30,274 bases of DNA. Origin: Ruminococcus sp. CAG:382. Lineage in GTDB: Bacteria; Bacillota; Clostridia; Oscillospirales; CAG-382. The notes below the pieces were generated by a model, which was not told the DNA's origin, searched no databases, and saw nothing but the letters and a program-made list of their open reading frames with translations. Positions 16,297 through 23,570 of the stretch are shown piece by piece. The translations under genes were made by a program, and so were the position numbers. The first letter of the stretch is position 1; each line of letters starts with the position of its first letter. The stretch covers positions 46,061 to 76,334 of the forward strand of contig FR892204.1 of NCBI GenBank assembly GCA_000433115.1. The letters are read 5' to 3'.

Positions 16297-16533
16297 ATGT
16301 TTGAAAAGCTGAAAGACATTCTCGTGGAAGAAATGTCCATTAATCCGTCCGATATAACGCTTGACGCGGAATTAGTCGGAGACCTTGACTTCAATTCACT
16401 TGAGCTTGCCGACCTGGTCGTGCTTTGCGAGGAAAGATTCAATGTCGAATTTGACGATACTGCGCTTCCGAATCTCGTGACAATCCGCGACGTCGTTGAT
16501 TATCTCGAAGCTCACGCCGAAGATGATGAATAA
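16297..16533 (+). CDS. Acyl carrier protein
   Basis: 78 residues, acidic, four-helix ACP pattern. The phosphopantetheine serine is Ser34 in GDLDFNSLELADL, where Asn replaces the usual Asp of the DSL motif. The end, TIRDVVDYLEAH, is typical for the last helix. AAAGGGG lies nine bases before the ATG. Because it is alone with an acyl-activating enzyme and not with fab genes, it is probably a dedicated carrier for that ligase rather than the housekeeping AcpP. A role as a D-alanyl carrier (DltC is of similar size) is less likely, because the partner is not DltA-like and no dltB or dltD is present. Confidence 0.93.
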   Translation: MFEKLKDILVEEMSINPSDITLDAELVGDLDFNSLELADLVVLCEERFNVEFDDTALPNLVTIRDVVDYLEAHAEDDE

Positions 16534-16558
16534 TCCGCATATTCTCTGATATAAAAAA

Positions 16559-16605
16559 CATCGGGACTGCCGTACATAAAACGGGAGTCCCGATATTTTT
16601 TGTCG
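16559..16605 (+). terminator. Terminator of the acyl ligase-ACP operon
   Basis: Stem ATCGGGACT (16560-16568) with AGTCCCGAT (16586-16594), extended inward by CCG/CGG after one mismatch, then ATTTTTTG. Confidence 0.85.
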
Positions 16606-16634
16606 ATATATCCGCACCAAATCGCACAGTATCG

Positions 16635-16675
16635 ACACAATATAAAGACACGGGTCACATTTTGTACCCGTGTCT
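16635..16675 (-). terminator. Terminator of the SGNH-like hydrolase gene
   Basis: A perfect 10-bp stem AGACACGGGT (16646-16655) with ACCCGTGTCT (16666-16675). On the minus strand TTTATATTG follows. It lies ten bases past the stop at 16685. Confidence 0.75.
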
Positions 16676-16684
16676 GTTATTATT

Positions 16685-17905
16685 CTATTCTTCTTCGTTT
16701 CCGTTACCGACAAGCGAAGCGGCAACAGCGGCAGCAGTGGCGAGGATTGCAACACAAGCGCCGATAAGTCCGACGCGTGCAAGGCGTTTCTTGTTTTTAA
16801 GCAACGCCTTGTGTGCACGTGAACGCCCGAAATTATACCCTCTTCTGCATACGATGACAGCGCACTGCTGAAGGGCACGGACGGTTTCACTGTCAAAATG
16901 AGGGTCAAAGCCGTTGCCTATGGGAGAAATACCCGTCAGGCAGTAAAACCAGGTGCAGGCGATCATATAGCTTGCTTCGGCAGAATGATGCGAACCGTCA
17001 TCGGCATAGAGCGGAATCGCAGGATATCTGTCGCGACACTCCGCAAACGCAAGGGCTGACGGGATGCAATGCAGACCGAATTCATGTGCAAGCTCTGTAT
17101 AATTGACGCAATGACGCTTTGTTTCCTCATACATTGTATCGTCGGAAACGGAAGCATAGCGCATATAAAGCACCGGCTCCGCACCGTTTTTCTCAATAAG
17201 CGGAAGCATTACCGAAAGTGCATTTTCAGTATCCTCTTTTGCGGCGTTGGATGCTTCCTGAATAATTACATAGTCATATTCTTTTGTTCTGAGCGCATTC
17301 CTGAAAGCCTTGCCGCGTTCATGCGCGGGATCGGCAAATTCCGAAAGATAAGCACTGCCGAAGGTGCAGTAATCAACGACAACGGGAATTCCGGCAGCCG
17401 CGCACATTGCCTTGAATTTCAGCGGTGTGCCGTTGAAATATGTGCTGCTGTTGCCGACAAAAAGATATTTTTTTGCATCCTCCGGCACCGCAGCCGGCTC
17501 ATCATAATAGATAGTCAGATTGTTGTTCACGCTGTCGACAGCACCGTACATTTCAAAAACCGCTGTCATTGTTGCGTTATAAAGCATTGCGTTTTCCATA
17601 CCCGCTCTGAAGCAGCGCCAGATTGCAGGGTCAGCCTTTGCGCCGAATGACACAAGAAATCCGCCCGACGGAACCTTCACGGAAATCTGAGGGCTGCCGT
17701 TTGTGCCGTCCTTGTTTGCAAGCAGATCACCGCCTATCTCATAAAGGCGTCCCTCCGGACCGAAAACCATCAGTTTTGTATGGCGGAAATTTTCTTCATC
17801 AGCGAAAACTTCACGCACAGTGTTTGTATTGTTCTGATATACTGTAACACCGCGCTGAGACGCGGCACATTCATAGTCGGTAATACCGATGATATATCTG
17901 TTCAT
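16685..17905 (-). CDS. Tail-anchored SGNH/GDSL-like hydrolase (DUF4886-like)
   Basis: 406 residues. Residues about 1-140 form an unrecognised beta-rich domain. From about 147 an SGNH-type core begins: YLFVGNSSTYF with the candidate nucleophile Ser153, then YDYVIIQEAS and YADDGSHHSAEASYM with Asp303 and His306 at the expected DxxH spacing. The C terminus is basic (KNKKRLAR) followed by a TM segment (VGLIGACVAILATAAAVAASL). There is no signal peptide, so the catalytic part should face the cytoplasm, unlike most relatives. SGNH enzymes remove acyl groups or cleave esters; the substrate here is unknown. GGAGGG lies five bases before the ATG. It diverges from the rhamnose-like operon across a 130-base shared promoter region. 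Confidence 0.75.
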   Translation of the reverse strand: MNRYIIGITDYECAASQRGVTVYQNNTNTVREVFADEENFRHTKLMVFGPEGRLYEIGGDLLANKDGTNGSPQISVKVPSGGFLVSFGAKADPAIWRCFRAGMENAMLYNATMTAVFEMYGAVDSVNNNLTIYYDEPAAVPEDAKKYLFVGNSSTYFNGTPLKFKAMCAAAGIPVVVDYCTFGSAYLSEFADPAHERGKAFRNALRTKEYDYVIIQEASNAAKEDTENALSVMLPLIEKNGAEPVLYMRYASVSDDTMYEETKRHCVNYTELAHEFGLHCIPSALAFAECRDRYPAIPLYADDGSHHSAEASYMIACTWFYCLTGISPIGNGFDPHFDSETVRALQQCAVIVCRRGYNFGRSRAHKALLKNKKRLARVGLIGACVAILATAAAVAASLVGNGNEEE

Positions 17906-17947
17906 GAATACCCTCCGATTCGGTTATCTTCTGTTCCATTTTCCTTG

Positions 17948-17976
17948 ATTATACTTTAATCATTGCGAATTGTCAA
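17948..17976 (-). promoter_or_regulatory. Sigma-A promoter for the SGNH-like hydrolase
   Basis: Minus strand TTGACA (17976-17971), 17-base spacer, TATAAT (17953-17948). The leader to ATG 17905 is about 36 bases. Confidence 0.85.
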
Positions 17977-18004
17977 CATTTTTACTTGAAAAATAATGTA
18001 AACA
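17971..18004. promoter_or_regulatory. Imperfect inverted repeat between divergent promoters, possible operator
   Basis: TGTCAACATT (17971-17980) and AATGTAAACA (17995-18004) are inverted copies with two mismatches, separated by 14 bases. The left arm contains the -35 of the minus promoter, and the right arm lies in the spacer of the plus promoter. Confidence 0.3.
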
Positions 18005-18014
18005 ATGATATACT
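17986..18014 (+). promoter_or_regulatory. Sigma-A promoter for the rhaA-like/rhaD operon
   Basis: TTGAAA (17986-17991), 17-base spacer, TATACT (18009-18014). It is followed closely by AAAGGA (18022-18027) and ATG 18036. Confidence 0.75.
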
Positions 18015-18035
18015 GTCACTGAAAGGATGATACCC

Positions 18036-19082
18036 ATGAACAACACACAGCCAACGCCCTATGAGCTGGCGCGCGACAAATACCGCACGCTCGGCATCGA
18101 TACGGACGCAGTAATAAATACAGTTTCAAAGCTCCGCATTTCCCTTTGCTGCCCCGACGGCAAAACAGAATATCTCTGCAAAGCGGCAGACAAAGCATTT
18201 TCATATCTTCCCGTCCGCCGCAAGCTGACCCTCTCTCCCAATCACGCCGATGACAGAACCACGGCTTCGCCGCAAAGTTTTCAGCAGTGGGTAGACTGGG
18301 CGCGTGAGTCTGACGCAGGTATAGATCTGCTCGTCCCATGCAGACAACAGGCATTTTCAAGCATACTCAGTGATACGGCGCAATCGGCGGTTTCGGAAGC
18401 GATAAACCTGCGTCGTCTCGGTGAATATTTCGGCAAAGCCCTTTCCGTAAAATCGATCATATCCTTCTGCTTCGATTCTCAGCCGCGCAATGATATCAAT
18501 CCGCTCGCCGCAACGGCGCGTACCTGCACATCTCTTGACACCCTGTTTTCCGACCCGATAGCGCCGGCGATCGCTCTCGATGCCCTGCTTTCCCGCGGGA
18601 ACGACAGCGAGCTTCCCGTCGGTTACGCCGTCAGGAATAACAAAGCGGTTTCTGTTTATGCCGACGAATCGGCAATAAACCGTATACCTGCCCTTTTAAT
18701 GTATACAGACGAACTGTCTCTGATTTTCCGTGACGACAAAAATGTATCCCAGATCGCAAACCTGCTTGTTCGTTCTTCAATACTCGGAAGAGTACATATA
18801 ACGATTGCCCCGTCATCTGCGCCCTGCGGTATAACCGCGGCATGGATAATGCTCGCACGCTCCGTCATCAAGGCGCTCCTCAACGCAATGCTTGAGCCTT
18901 CCGAAGCGCTGAAACGACTTGAGCTTACCGACGACCATATATCCGTCGCCGCAATTGCCGAAGAACTTGAGGGATATCCCTGCAAACAAATATGGGACCA
19001 ACTCCTTGTCTTCTCCGGAGTCGGCGGCTCCTGGCTCAAGGACATCAAAAAATTTGAGGGCGAGTGCGCAAATGGAAAATAA
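18036..19082 (+). CDS. L-rhamnose isomerase homologue lacking the metal-binding residues (probable pseudoenzyme)
   Basis: 348 residues against about 419 for E. coli RhaA. The relationship shows at both ends: YELARDKYRTLGID, QQWVDWARESDAGIDLLVPC, GRVHITIAP, GITAAWIMLARSVIKALLNA, LEPSEALKRLE and the final WLKDIKKFE. The substrate loop carrying the metal-ligand Glu (GAESYTVGS in E. coli) is missing. LDAGH, with two ligands, is replaced by VYADE (about 205-215), the WDSDH segment is shortened, and the DFFD aspartate region has become APSS. The frame is intact, so loss of isomerase activity with a new, perhaps binding or regulatory, role is inferred. ATG 18036 is chosen over ATG 18027, which abuts AAAGGA. 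It overlaps the aldolase gene by 11 bases. Confidence 0.8.
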   Translation: MNNTQPTPYELARDKYRTLGIDTDAVINTVSKLRISLCCPDGKTEYLCKAADKAFSYLPVRRKLTLSPNHADDRTTASPQSFQQWVDWARESDAGIDLLVPCRQQAFSSILSDTAQSAVSEAINLRRLGEYFGKALSVKSIISFCFDSQPRNDINPLAATARTCTSLDTLFSDPIAPAIALDALLSRGNDSELPVGYAVRNNKAVSVYADESAINRIPALLMYTDELSLIFRDDKNVSQIANLLVRSSILGRVHITIAPSSAPCGITAAWIMLARSVIKALLNAMLEPSEALKRLELTDDHISVAAIAEELEGYPCKQIWDQLLVFSGVGGSWLKDIKKFEGECANGK

Positions 19083-19899
19083 ACTTTCAAACATACCCAT
19101 CGTCAACGAGCTTTGCCGTATGACCGATAATATGTACCGTCTCGGTTGGGACGAACGAAACGGCGGAAATGTCAGCATACTGCTTTATGACGGAGACATT
19201 CTTCCTTATATAAGCCGCAACTATGTCGGCAGAACCGATAAGCGCGTTTTTCACCTCGGATACGATGCGTCGCCGCTTGCCGGAAGATTCATTCTTGTCA
19301 CCGCGACCGGACACTATTTCAGAAACATAAGCCGCACTCCCGAAAGTTCTCTCGGTGTACTCCGTATATCCGACGACGGAAAGAGTGCAGAATGTGTCTG
19401 GGGCTTCAATGATGGCGGTGCTCCAACAAGTGAACTCGCATCACATCTCATGACGCATATCGCACGTCTTTCAGCCGATAAAGAACATACTGCCGTCATG
19501 CACGTTCATCCGACGAACATTGTCGCCATGACATATGTCCACACGCTTGACGAGAAAGCCTTCACCCGTTCACTCTGGAAGCGTCATACGGAATGTATGA
19601 TGGTTTTCCCGGAGGGGGTCGCCGTTTTACCGTGGATGCTTTTCGGCTGTGATTCGCTCGGCGTTGCAACCGCGCAGAAGATGCGCGACTTCCGCCTTGT
19701 TGTCTGGGCTCATCACGGTATACTCGGCACGGGACGCACACTTGACGATGCCTTCGGGCTTATCGAATGCGCGGAAAAGGCAGCCGAAATATATATTAAA
19801 ACCGCTTCCCTCCCGATACTCAATGACATAACGAACGAACAGCTCCGAGCAACGGCACGTCATTTCGGAGTCACACCGAAAGACGGCTGGCTCGAATAG
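19072..19899 (+). CDS. rhaD: Rhamnulose-1-phosphate aldolase
   Basis: 275 residues, as in E. coli RhaD (274). GWDERNGGNVSI, FILVTATGHYFRN, PTSELASH with the catalytic Glu121, MHVHPTNIVAMTYV with zinc ligands His144 and His146, and VWAHHGILGTG with His215 all match. VFPEGVAVLPWM and FGVTP are further family marks. It is a zinc-dependent class II aldolase that splits L-rhamnulose 1-phosphate into dihydroxyacetone phosphate and L-lactaldehyde in the cytoplasm. Its ATG overlaps the end of the rhaA-like gene by 11 bases and GAGGG lies 11 bases upstream, so the two are co-translated. No rhaB kinase, rhaM mutarotase or rhamnose transporter is seen nearby. Confidence 0.95.
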   Translation: MENKLSNIPIVNELCRMTDNMYRLGWDERNGGNVSILLYDGDILPYISRNYVGRTDKRVFHLGYDASPLAGRFILVTATGHYFRNISRTPESSLGVLRISDDGKSAECVWGFNDGGAPTSELASHLMTHIARLSADKEHTAVMHVHPTNIVAMTYVHTLDEKAFTRSLWKRHTECMMVFPEGVAVLPWMLFGCDSLGVATAQKMRDFRLVVWAHHGILGTGRTLDDAFGLIECAEKAAEIYIKTASLPILNDITNEQLRATARHFGVTPKDGWLE

Positions 19900-20011
19900 C
19901 TTTATCCGCCAAGCAGTCATGCACGTAACGGCACGGTTTCTTTTTGTTAATGTAGCACGAGAACATCGCGAAAATATTTTTGTATTTCGTCAAGAATTTT
20001 ATATAAATCCC

Positions 20012-20040
20012 TTGACAAATTAAATTGAATGTGATACAAT
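20012..20040 (+). promoter_or_regulatory. Sigma-A promoter for the RHH protein and clpB
   Basis: TTGACA (20012-20017), 17-base spacer, TACAAT (20035-20040). No CIRCE element (TTAGCACTC-N9-GAGTGCTAA) and no CtsR repeat is visible around it. Confidence 0.8.
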
Positions 20041-20064
20041 GTATTCGAGAAAGAAGGGAACACC

Positions 20065-20715
20065 ATGAACAAAAGTATGTATAGCCTGATCCTTATGGAT
20101 GACGTGGTGCGTGAGATCGATAAGATTGCACTGCGGATGAACACGAACCGTTCTAACCTCGTGAATCAGATACTTGCCGAATATGCTTCCATGATGACAC
20201 CGGAAAAACGTATCAACAGCATCTTCAAATACATAGAAAGTCTGATGACCACAGGCAGCGATATCATTCCGTTTGTAACACCGAATCAACACACGATGTC
20301 AATGAAATCCAGCCTGCAGTACAAATACCGCCCCACTATAAAATACGAAGTGGAGCTGTACCGCGCACCTGAAGGCGCTATCGGCGAGCTGACCGTCTCC
20401 TTCCGTACACAGTCGCAGGCACTGCTTGAAGCCATCGCGCATTTCTTCAGATTCTGGAAGCGTCTTGAAGACGCATATATTTCGGGTCTTTACAGTGCGC
20501 CGATCAACTATGAGCTTTATGACGGCAAGTTCGTCCGCAGTATAAGCGTGCCGCAAAACCGCGATTACTCGAACGAGCAGCTCGGCGATGCCATTTCGTC
20601 ATATGTCAAGCTCCTTGACAGACTGATGAAGGGCTATATCAGCGGAGCGTATACTCCGGAAATGCTCGAAAACGAGTACCGTACCGCGCTTAACAAGGGC
20701 GTCGGACTCATATGA
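20065..20715 (+). CDS. Ribbon-helix-helix-type protein with unknown C-terminal domain
   Basis: 216 residues. The first 50 residues fit a CopG/MetJ-type DNA-binding fold: strand MYSLILMDDVV, helix REIDKIALRMN, turn, helix NRSNLVNQILAEYASMM. The remainder, about 160 residues, is not recognised; it contains KYRPTIKYEVELY, then a helical stretch (QALLEAIAHFFRFWKRLEDAY) and a second helical stretch near the end. It may be an effector or dimer domain. AAGGG lies six bases before the ATG. Strong promoter in front; clpB follows after 43 bases without a terminator, so the protein could regulate its own operon in response to folding stress. That regulatory role is inference from position and fold only. 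Confidence 0.7.
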   Translation: MNKSMYSLILMDDVVREIDKIALRMNTNRSNLVNQILAEYASMMTPEKRINSIFKYIESLMTTGSDIIPFVTPNQHTMSMKSSLQYKYRPTIKYEVELYRAPEGAIGELTVSFRTQSQALLEAIAHFFRFWKRLEDAYISGLYSAPINYELYDGKFVRSISVPQNRDYSNEQLGDAISSYVKLLDRLMKGYISGAYTPEMLENEYRTALNKGVGLI

Positions 20716-20758
20716 GCAAAAAACAAAATTCCAATCGGAAATGAGTTGACGATATTTT

Positions 20759-23350
20759 ATGAACGCTGAAAAATTCACTCAGAAATCTCTTGAAGCAATC
20801 AAGACGGCGCAGGATATGGCGCTGGAAAACAACAATATCCAGATCATGCCCGAGCATCTTATGTATGCACTGCTTGATCAGGAGGGCGGTTTGATTGGTT
20901 CACTGTTCACCAAGATGGGCGTTGACGTGAATTCAACACTTGCCGCTCTTGACACGGTTATTTCGGGTATGCCCGCAATGACCGGCAGCGGCAGAGAACC
21001 CGGCAAGGTATATGTCGCACCCGAAACCGACCGCATCCTCACGGCGGCAGAAAAGACAGCTGCTAACATGAAGGACGAATATGTCTCGGTCGAACATATA
21101 ATGCTCGCAATTTTTGACAACCCCACAGCAAAACTGTCAAGGCTGTTCAAAGAAAAGAATATTGACAAGCAGGCATTCTTCACTGCACTCGCAAGCGTCA
21201 AATCGGGACGCGTCACAAGTGACAATCCCGAGGAAACCTATGAGGCGCTGAAGAAATACGGCACAGACCTCGTGGAACGTGCGCGCAGTCAGAAGCTTGA
21301 CCCCGTAATCGGCAGAGACAGCGAGATCCGTAACGTAATCCGCATCCTTTCACGTAAAACCAAAAACAACCCCGTACTTATCGGCGAACCGGGCGTAGGT
21401 AAAACCGCCATCGCCGAGGGACTCGCACAGCGTATCATGCGCGGCGACGTACCTGAAGGACTGAAGGACAAGACCGTGTTCAGTCTTGATATGGGTTCCC
21501 TTGTTGCAGGTGCAAAGTTCAGAGGCGAATTTGAGGAGCGCCTGAAAGCTGTTCTGAACGAAATCAAAAAAAGCGACGGCAGAATCATCCTCTTCATCGA
21601 TGAGCTTCATACCATCGTCGGCGCAGGAAAGACCGAAGGCTCCATGGATGCAGGCAACCTGCTGAAGCCGATGCTTGCCCGCGGCGAACTCCACTGCATA
21701 GGTGCGACAACACTTGACGAGTACCGCAAGTACATCGAAAAGGATGCCGCGCTCGAAAGACGTTTCCAGCCCGTCATGGTAGATGAGCCGACCGTTGAGG
21801 ATACCATATCGATCCTGAGAGGTCTGAAGGACAGATACGAGATCTTCCACGGCGTAACGATAACCGACCGCGCCCTTATTGCGGCGGCAACTCTCAGCCA
21901 TCGTTATATAACCGACCGTTTCCTTCCCGATAAGGCGATCGACCTTGTCGATGAAGCCTGCGCGTCACTGCGCACCGAAATTGATTCCATGCCGTCAGAG
22001 CTTGATGACATCCGTCGCCATGTAATGCAGCTTGAGATCGAAGAGGTCGCCCTCAACAAGGAAAGCGATAATCTTTCCAAAGAGCGTCTTGAAAAGCTTC
22101 GTAAGGAGCTCGCAGAGGAGCGCGAGAAATTCAACTCGATGAAATCACGCTGGGATGTCGAGAAAGCGGCAATCGAAGATGTCAAAAAGCTGAAAGCCGA
22201 GATTGAAAAGACAAACGCCGAGATCGAAGACGCACAGCGCAATTATGAATACGAGAAGGCATCACGCCTGCGTTATTCAACGCTGCCGGAGCTTCAGAAA
22301 AAGCTTGAAGCCGCAACCGCGACCGCAGAAAGCAAGGACAACGCTTCCCTGCTCCGCGATAAAGTGACGGAAGAGGAAATAGCCGCAATCGTCGCACGCT
22401 GGACGGGAATACCCGTATCCAAGCTGATGGAGGGCGAGCGCGAAAAGATACTCGGTCTTGACGCAATTCTCCATAAGCGCGTTATAGGTCAGGACGAAGC
22501 GGTAAAGAGCGTTTCCGACGCAATCATCCGTTCCCGTGCCGGCATTGCCGACCCGAACAGACCCATTGGTTCGTTCCTGTTCCTCGGTCCCACGGGCGTC
22601 GGCAAAACAGAGCTTGCAAAGGCACTTGCCGAAGCGCTGTTTGACGATGAACATAATATAGTACGTATCGATATGACCGAGTACATGGAGAAATTCAGCG
22701 TGTCCCGTCTGATAGGCGCGCCTCCCGGATATGTCGGTTATGACGAGGGCGGTCAGCTTACCGAAGCGGTACGCAGAAAACCGTACTCCGTCGTACTGTT
22801 TGATGAAATCGAAAAAGCACATCCCGATGTGTTCAACATTCTGCTTCAGGTGCTTGACGATGGCAGAATCACCGATTCGCAGGGCAGAACGGTGGACTTC
22901 AAGAACACCATAATCATTCTGACCTCCAACCTCGGCTCGCAGTACCTGCTTGACGGCATTGACGAAAACGGCAACATTACCGATGATGCCAAAGCAAAAG
23001 TCAACACCGTACTGCACCAGACTTTCCGTCCCGAATTCCTGAACAGACTTGATGAGATCGTGTTCTATAAGCCGCTTACGCGTGACAACATCAGTCACAT
23101 CGTTGACTTGCTCACAGCAGGACTTGCAAAGCGTCTTGAAGAAAAGAACCTCAAGCTCACCATAACACCTGCTGCAAAGGAGCTTATTATCGACGAAAGC
23201 TTCGATCCCGTGTTCGGTGCACGTCCCATGAAGCGCTACATTCAGTCGCACCTTGAAACTCTCATTGCACGCGCACTTCTTGCCGGAGACTTCTCTGACG
23301 GCGCGACAATAACAGTTGACAATGTTGACGGAGAACTGAAAATCGCATAA
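20759..23350 (+). CDS. clpB: ClpB protein disaggregase
   Basis: 863 residues, full length. Residues 1-145 are the double Clp-N repeat. NBD1 has Walker A GEPGVGKTA (about 209-216), Walker B IILFIDELHT and pore motif KFRGEFEERL. A long charged coiled-coil middle domain (about 410-530) sets ClpB apart from ClpC and ClpA. NBD2 has GPTGVGKTE (about 610), VVLFDEIEKAHPDVFN and pore motif GYVGYDEGGQ, and the end VFGARPMKRYIQ is typical. It is a hexameric ATPase that, with DnaK, pulls proteins out of aggregates. The ribosome site is weak (GGAAATGAG, far from the ATG), so translation may depend on the preceding RHH gene. A hairpin terminator follows at 23364. Confidence 0.98.
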   Translation: MNAEKFTQKSLEAIKTAQDMALENNNIQIMPEHLMYALLDQEGGLIGSLFTKMGVDVNSTLAALDTVISGMPAMTGSGREPGKVYVAPETDRILTAAEKTAANMKDEYVSVEHIMLAIFDNPTAKLSRLFKEKNIDKQAFFTALASVKSGRVTSDNPEETYEALKKYGTDLVERARSQKLDPVIGRDSEIRNVIRILSRKTKNNPVLIGEPGVGKTAIAEGLAQRIMRGDVPEGLKDKTVFSLDMGSLVAGAKFRGEFEERLKAVLNEIKKSDGRIILFIDELHTIVGAGKTEGSMDAGNLLKPMLARGELHCIGATTLDEYRKYIEKDAALERRFQPVMVDEPTVEDTISILRGLKDRYEIFHGVTITDRALIAAATLSHRYITDRFLPDKAIDLVDEACASLRTEIDSMPSELDDIRRHVMQLEIEEVALNKESDNLSKERLEKLRKELAEEREKFNSMKSRWDVEKAAIEDVKKLKAEIEKTNAEIEDAQRNYEYEKASRLRYSTLPELQKKLEAATATAESKDNASLLRDKVTEEEIAAIVARWTGIPVSKLMEGEREKILGLDAILHKRVIGQDEAVKSVSDAIIRSRAGIADPNRPIGSFLFLGPTGVGKTELAKALAEALFDDEHNIVRIDMTEYMEKFSVSRLIGAPPGYVGYDEGGQLTEAVRRKPYSVVLFDEIEKAHPDVFNILLQVLDDGRITDSQGRTVDFKNTIIILTSNLGSQYLLDGIDENGNITDDAKAKVNTVLHQTFRPEFLNRLDEIVFYKPLTRDNISHIVDLLTAGLAKRLEEKNLKLTITPAAKELIIDESFDPVFGARPMKRYIQSHLETLIARALLAGDFSDGATITVDNVDGELKIA

Positions 23351-23363
23351 TATACATCCCAAT

Positions 23364-23398
23364 TCCGAATCCGAGATTTCCCGGATTCGGATTTTTTT
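23364..23398 (+). terminator. Terminator of the clpB operon
   Basis: A perfect 10-bp stem TCCGAATCCG (23364-23373) with CGGATTCGGA (23382-23391), an 8-base loop, then TTTTTTTG. Confidence 0.95.
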
Positions 23399-23476
23399 GT
23401 ATCATCAAATATATTCGCTGCGTTTGTAGCACTAAGCCGGTTGACTGCGGCGAAAAGACTGAAGGCAAGAAAAACC

Positions 23477-23505
23477 TTGACAATCAAACCGATGTATGAT
23501 AAACT
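23477..23505 (+). promoter_or_regulatory. Sigma-A promoter for the M16C peptidase
   Basis: TTGACA (23477-23482), 17-base spacer, TAAACT (23500-23505). The leader to ATG 23571 is about 60 bases and contains a small hairpin at 23521-23550. Confidence 0.75.
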
Positions 23506-23570
23506 TGACTTGTTAATATGACGGCAGTACCGCGAAAACGACATTGCCGTATGAAAGGACGGTCTGAATA

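Noticed and set aside
18919..19071. Upstream extension of the rhaD frame
   Set aside because: It would overlap the rhaA-like gene by 164 bases; ATG 19072 gives the normal family length and N terminus.
19900..20011. Possible CIRCE-like or palindromic operator (TGTAGCACGAG, CGAAAATA...TATTTCG) and possible rhaD terminator
   Set aside because: TAGCAC has no inverted partner at CIRCE spacing, the AT-rich symmetry is imperfect, and CGTAACGGCACG gives only a three-base stem. Nothing firm in this gap before the promoter.
22277..23362. Long open frame of 361 codons on the minus strand opposite clpB
   Set aside because: It lies wholly opposite the conserved second ATPase domain of ClpB, has a Cys/Phe/Val-rich composition typical of an antisense shadow and no recognisable motif.
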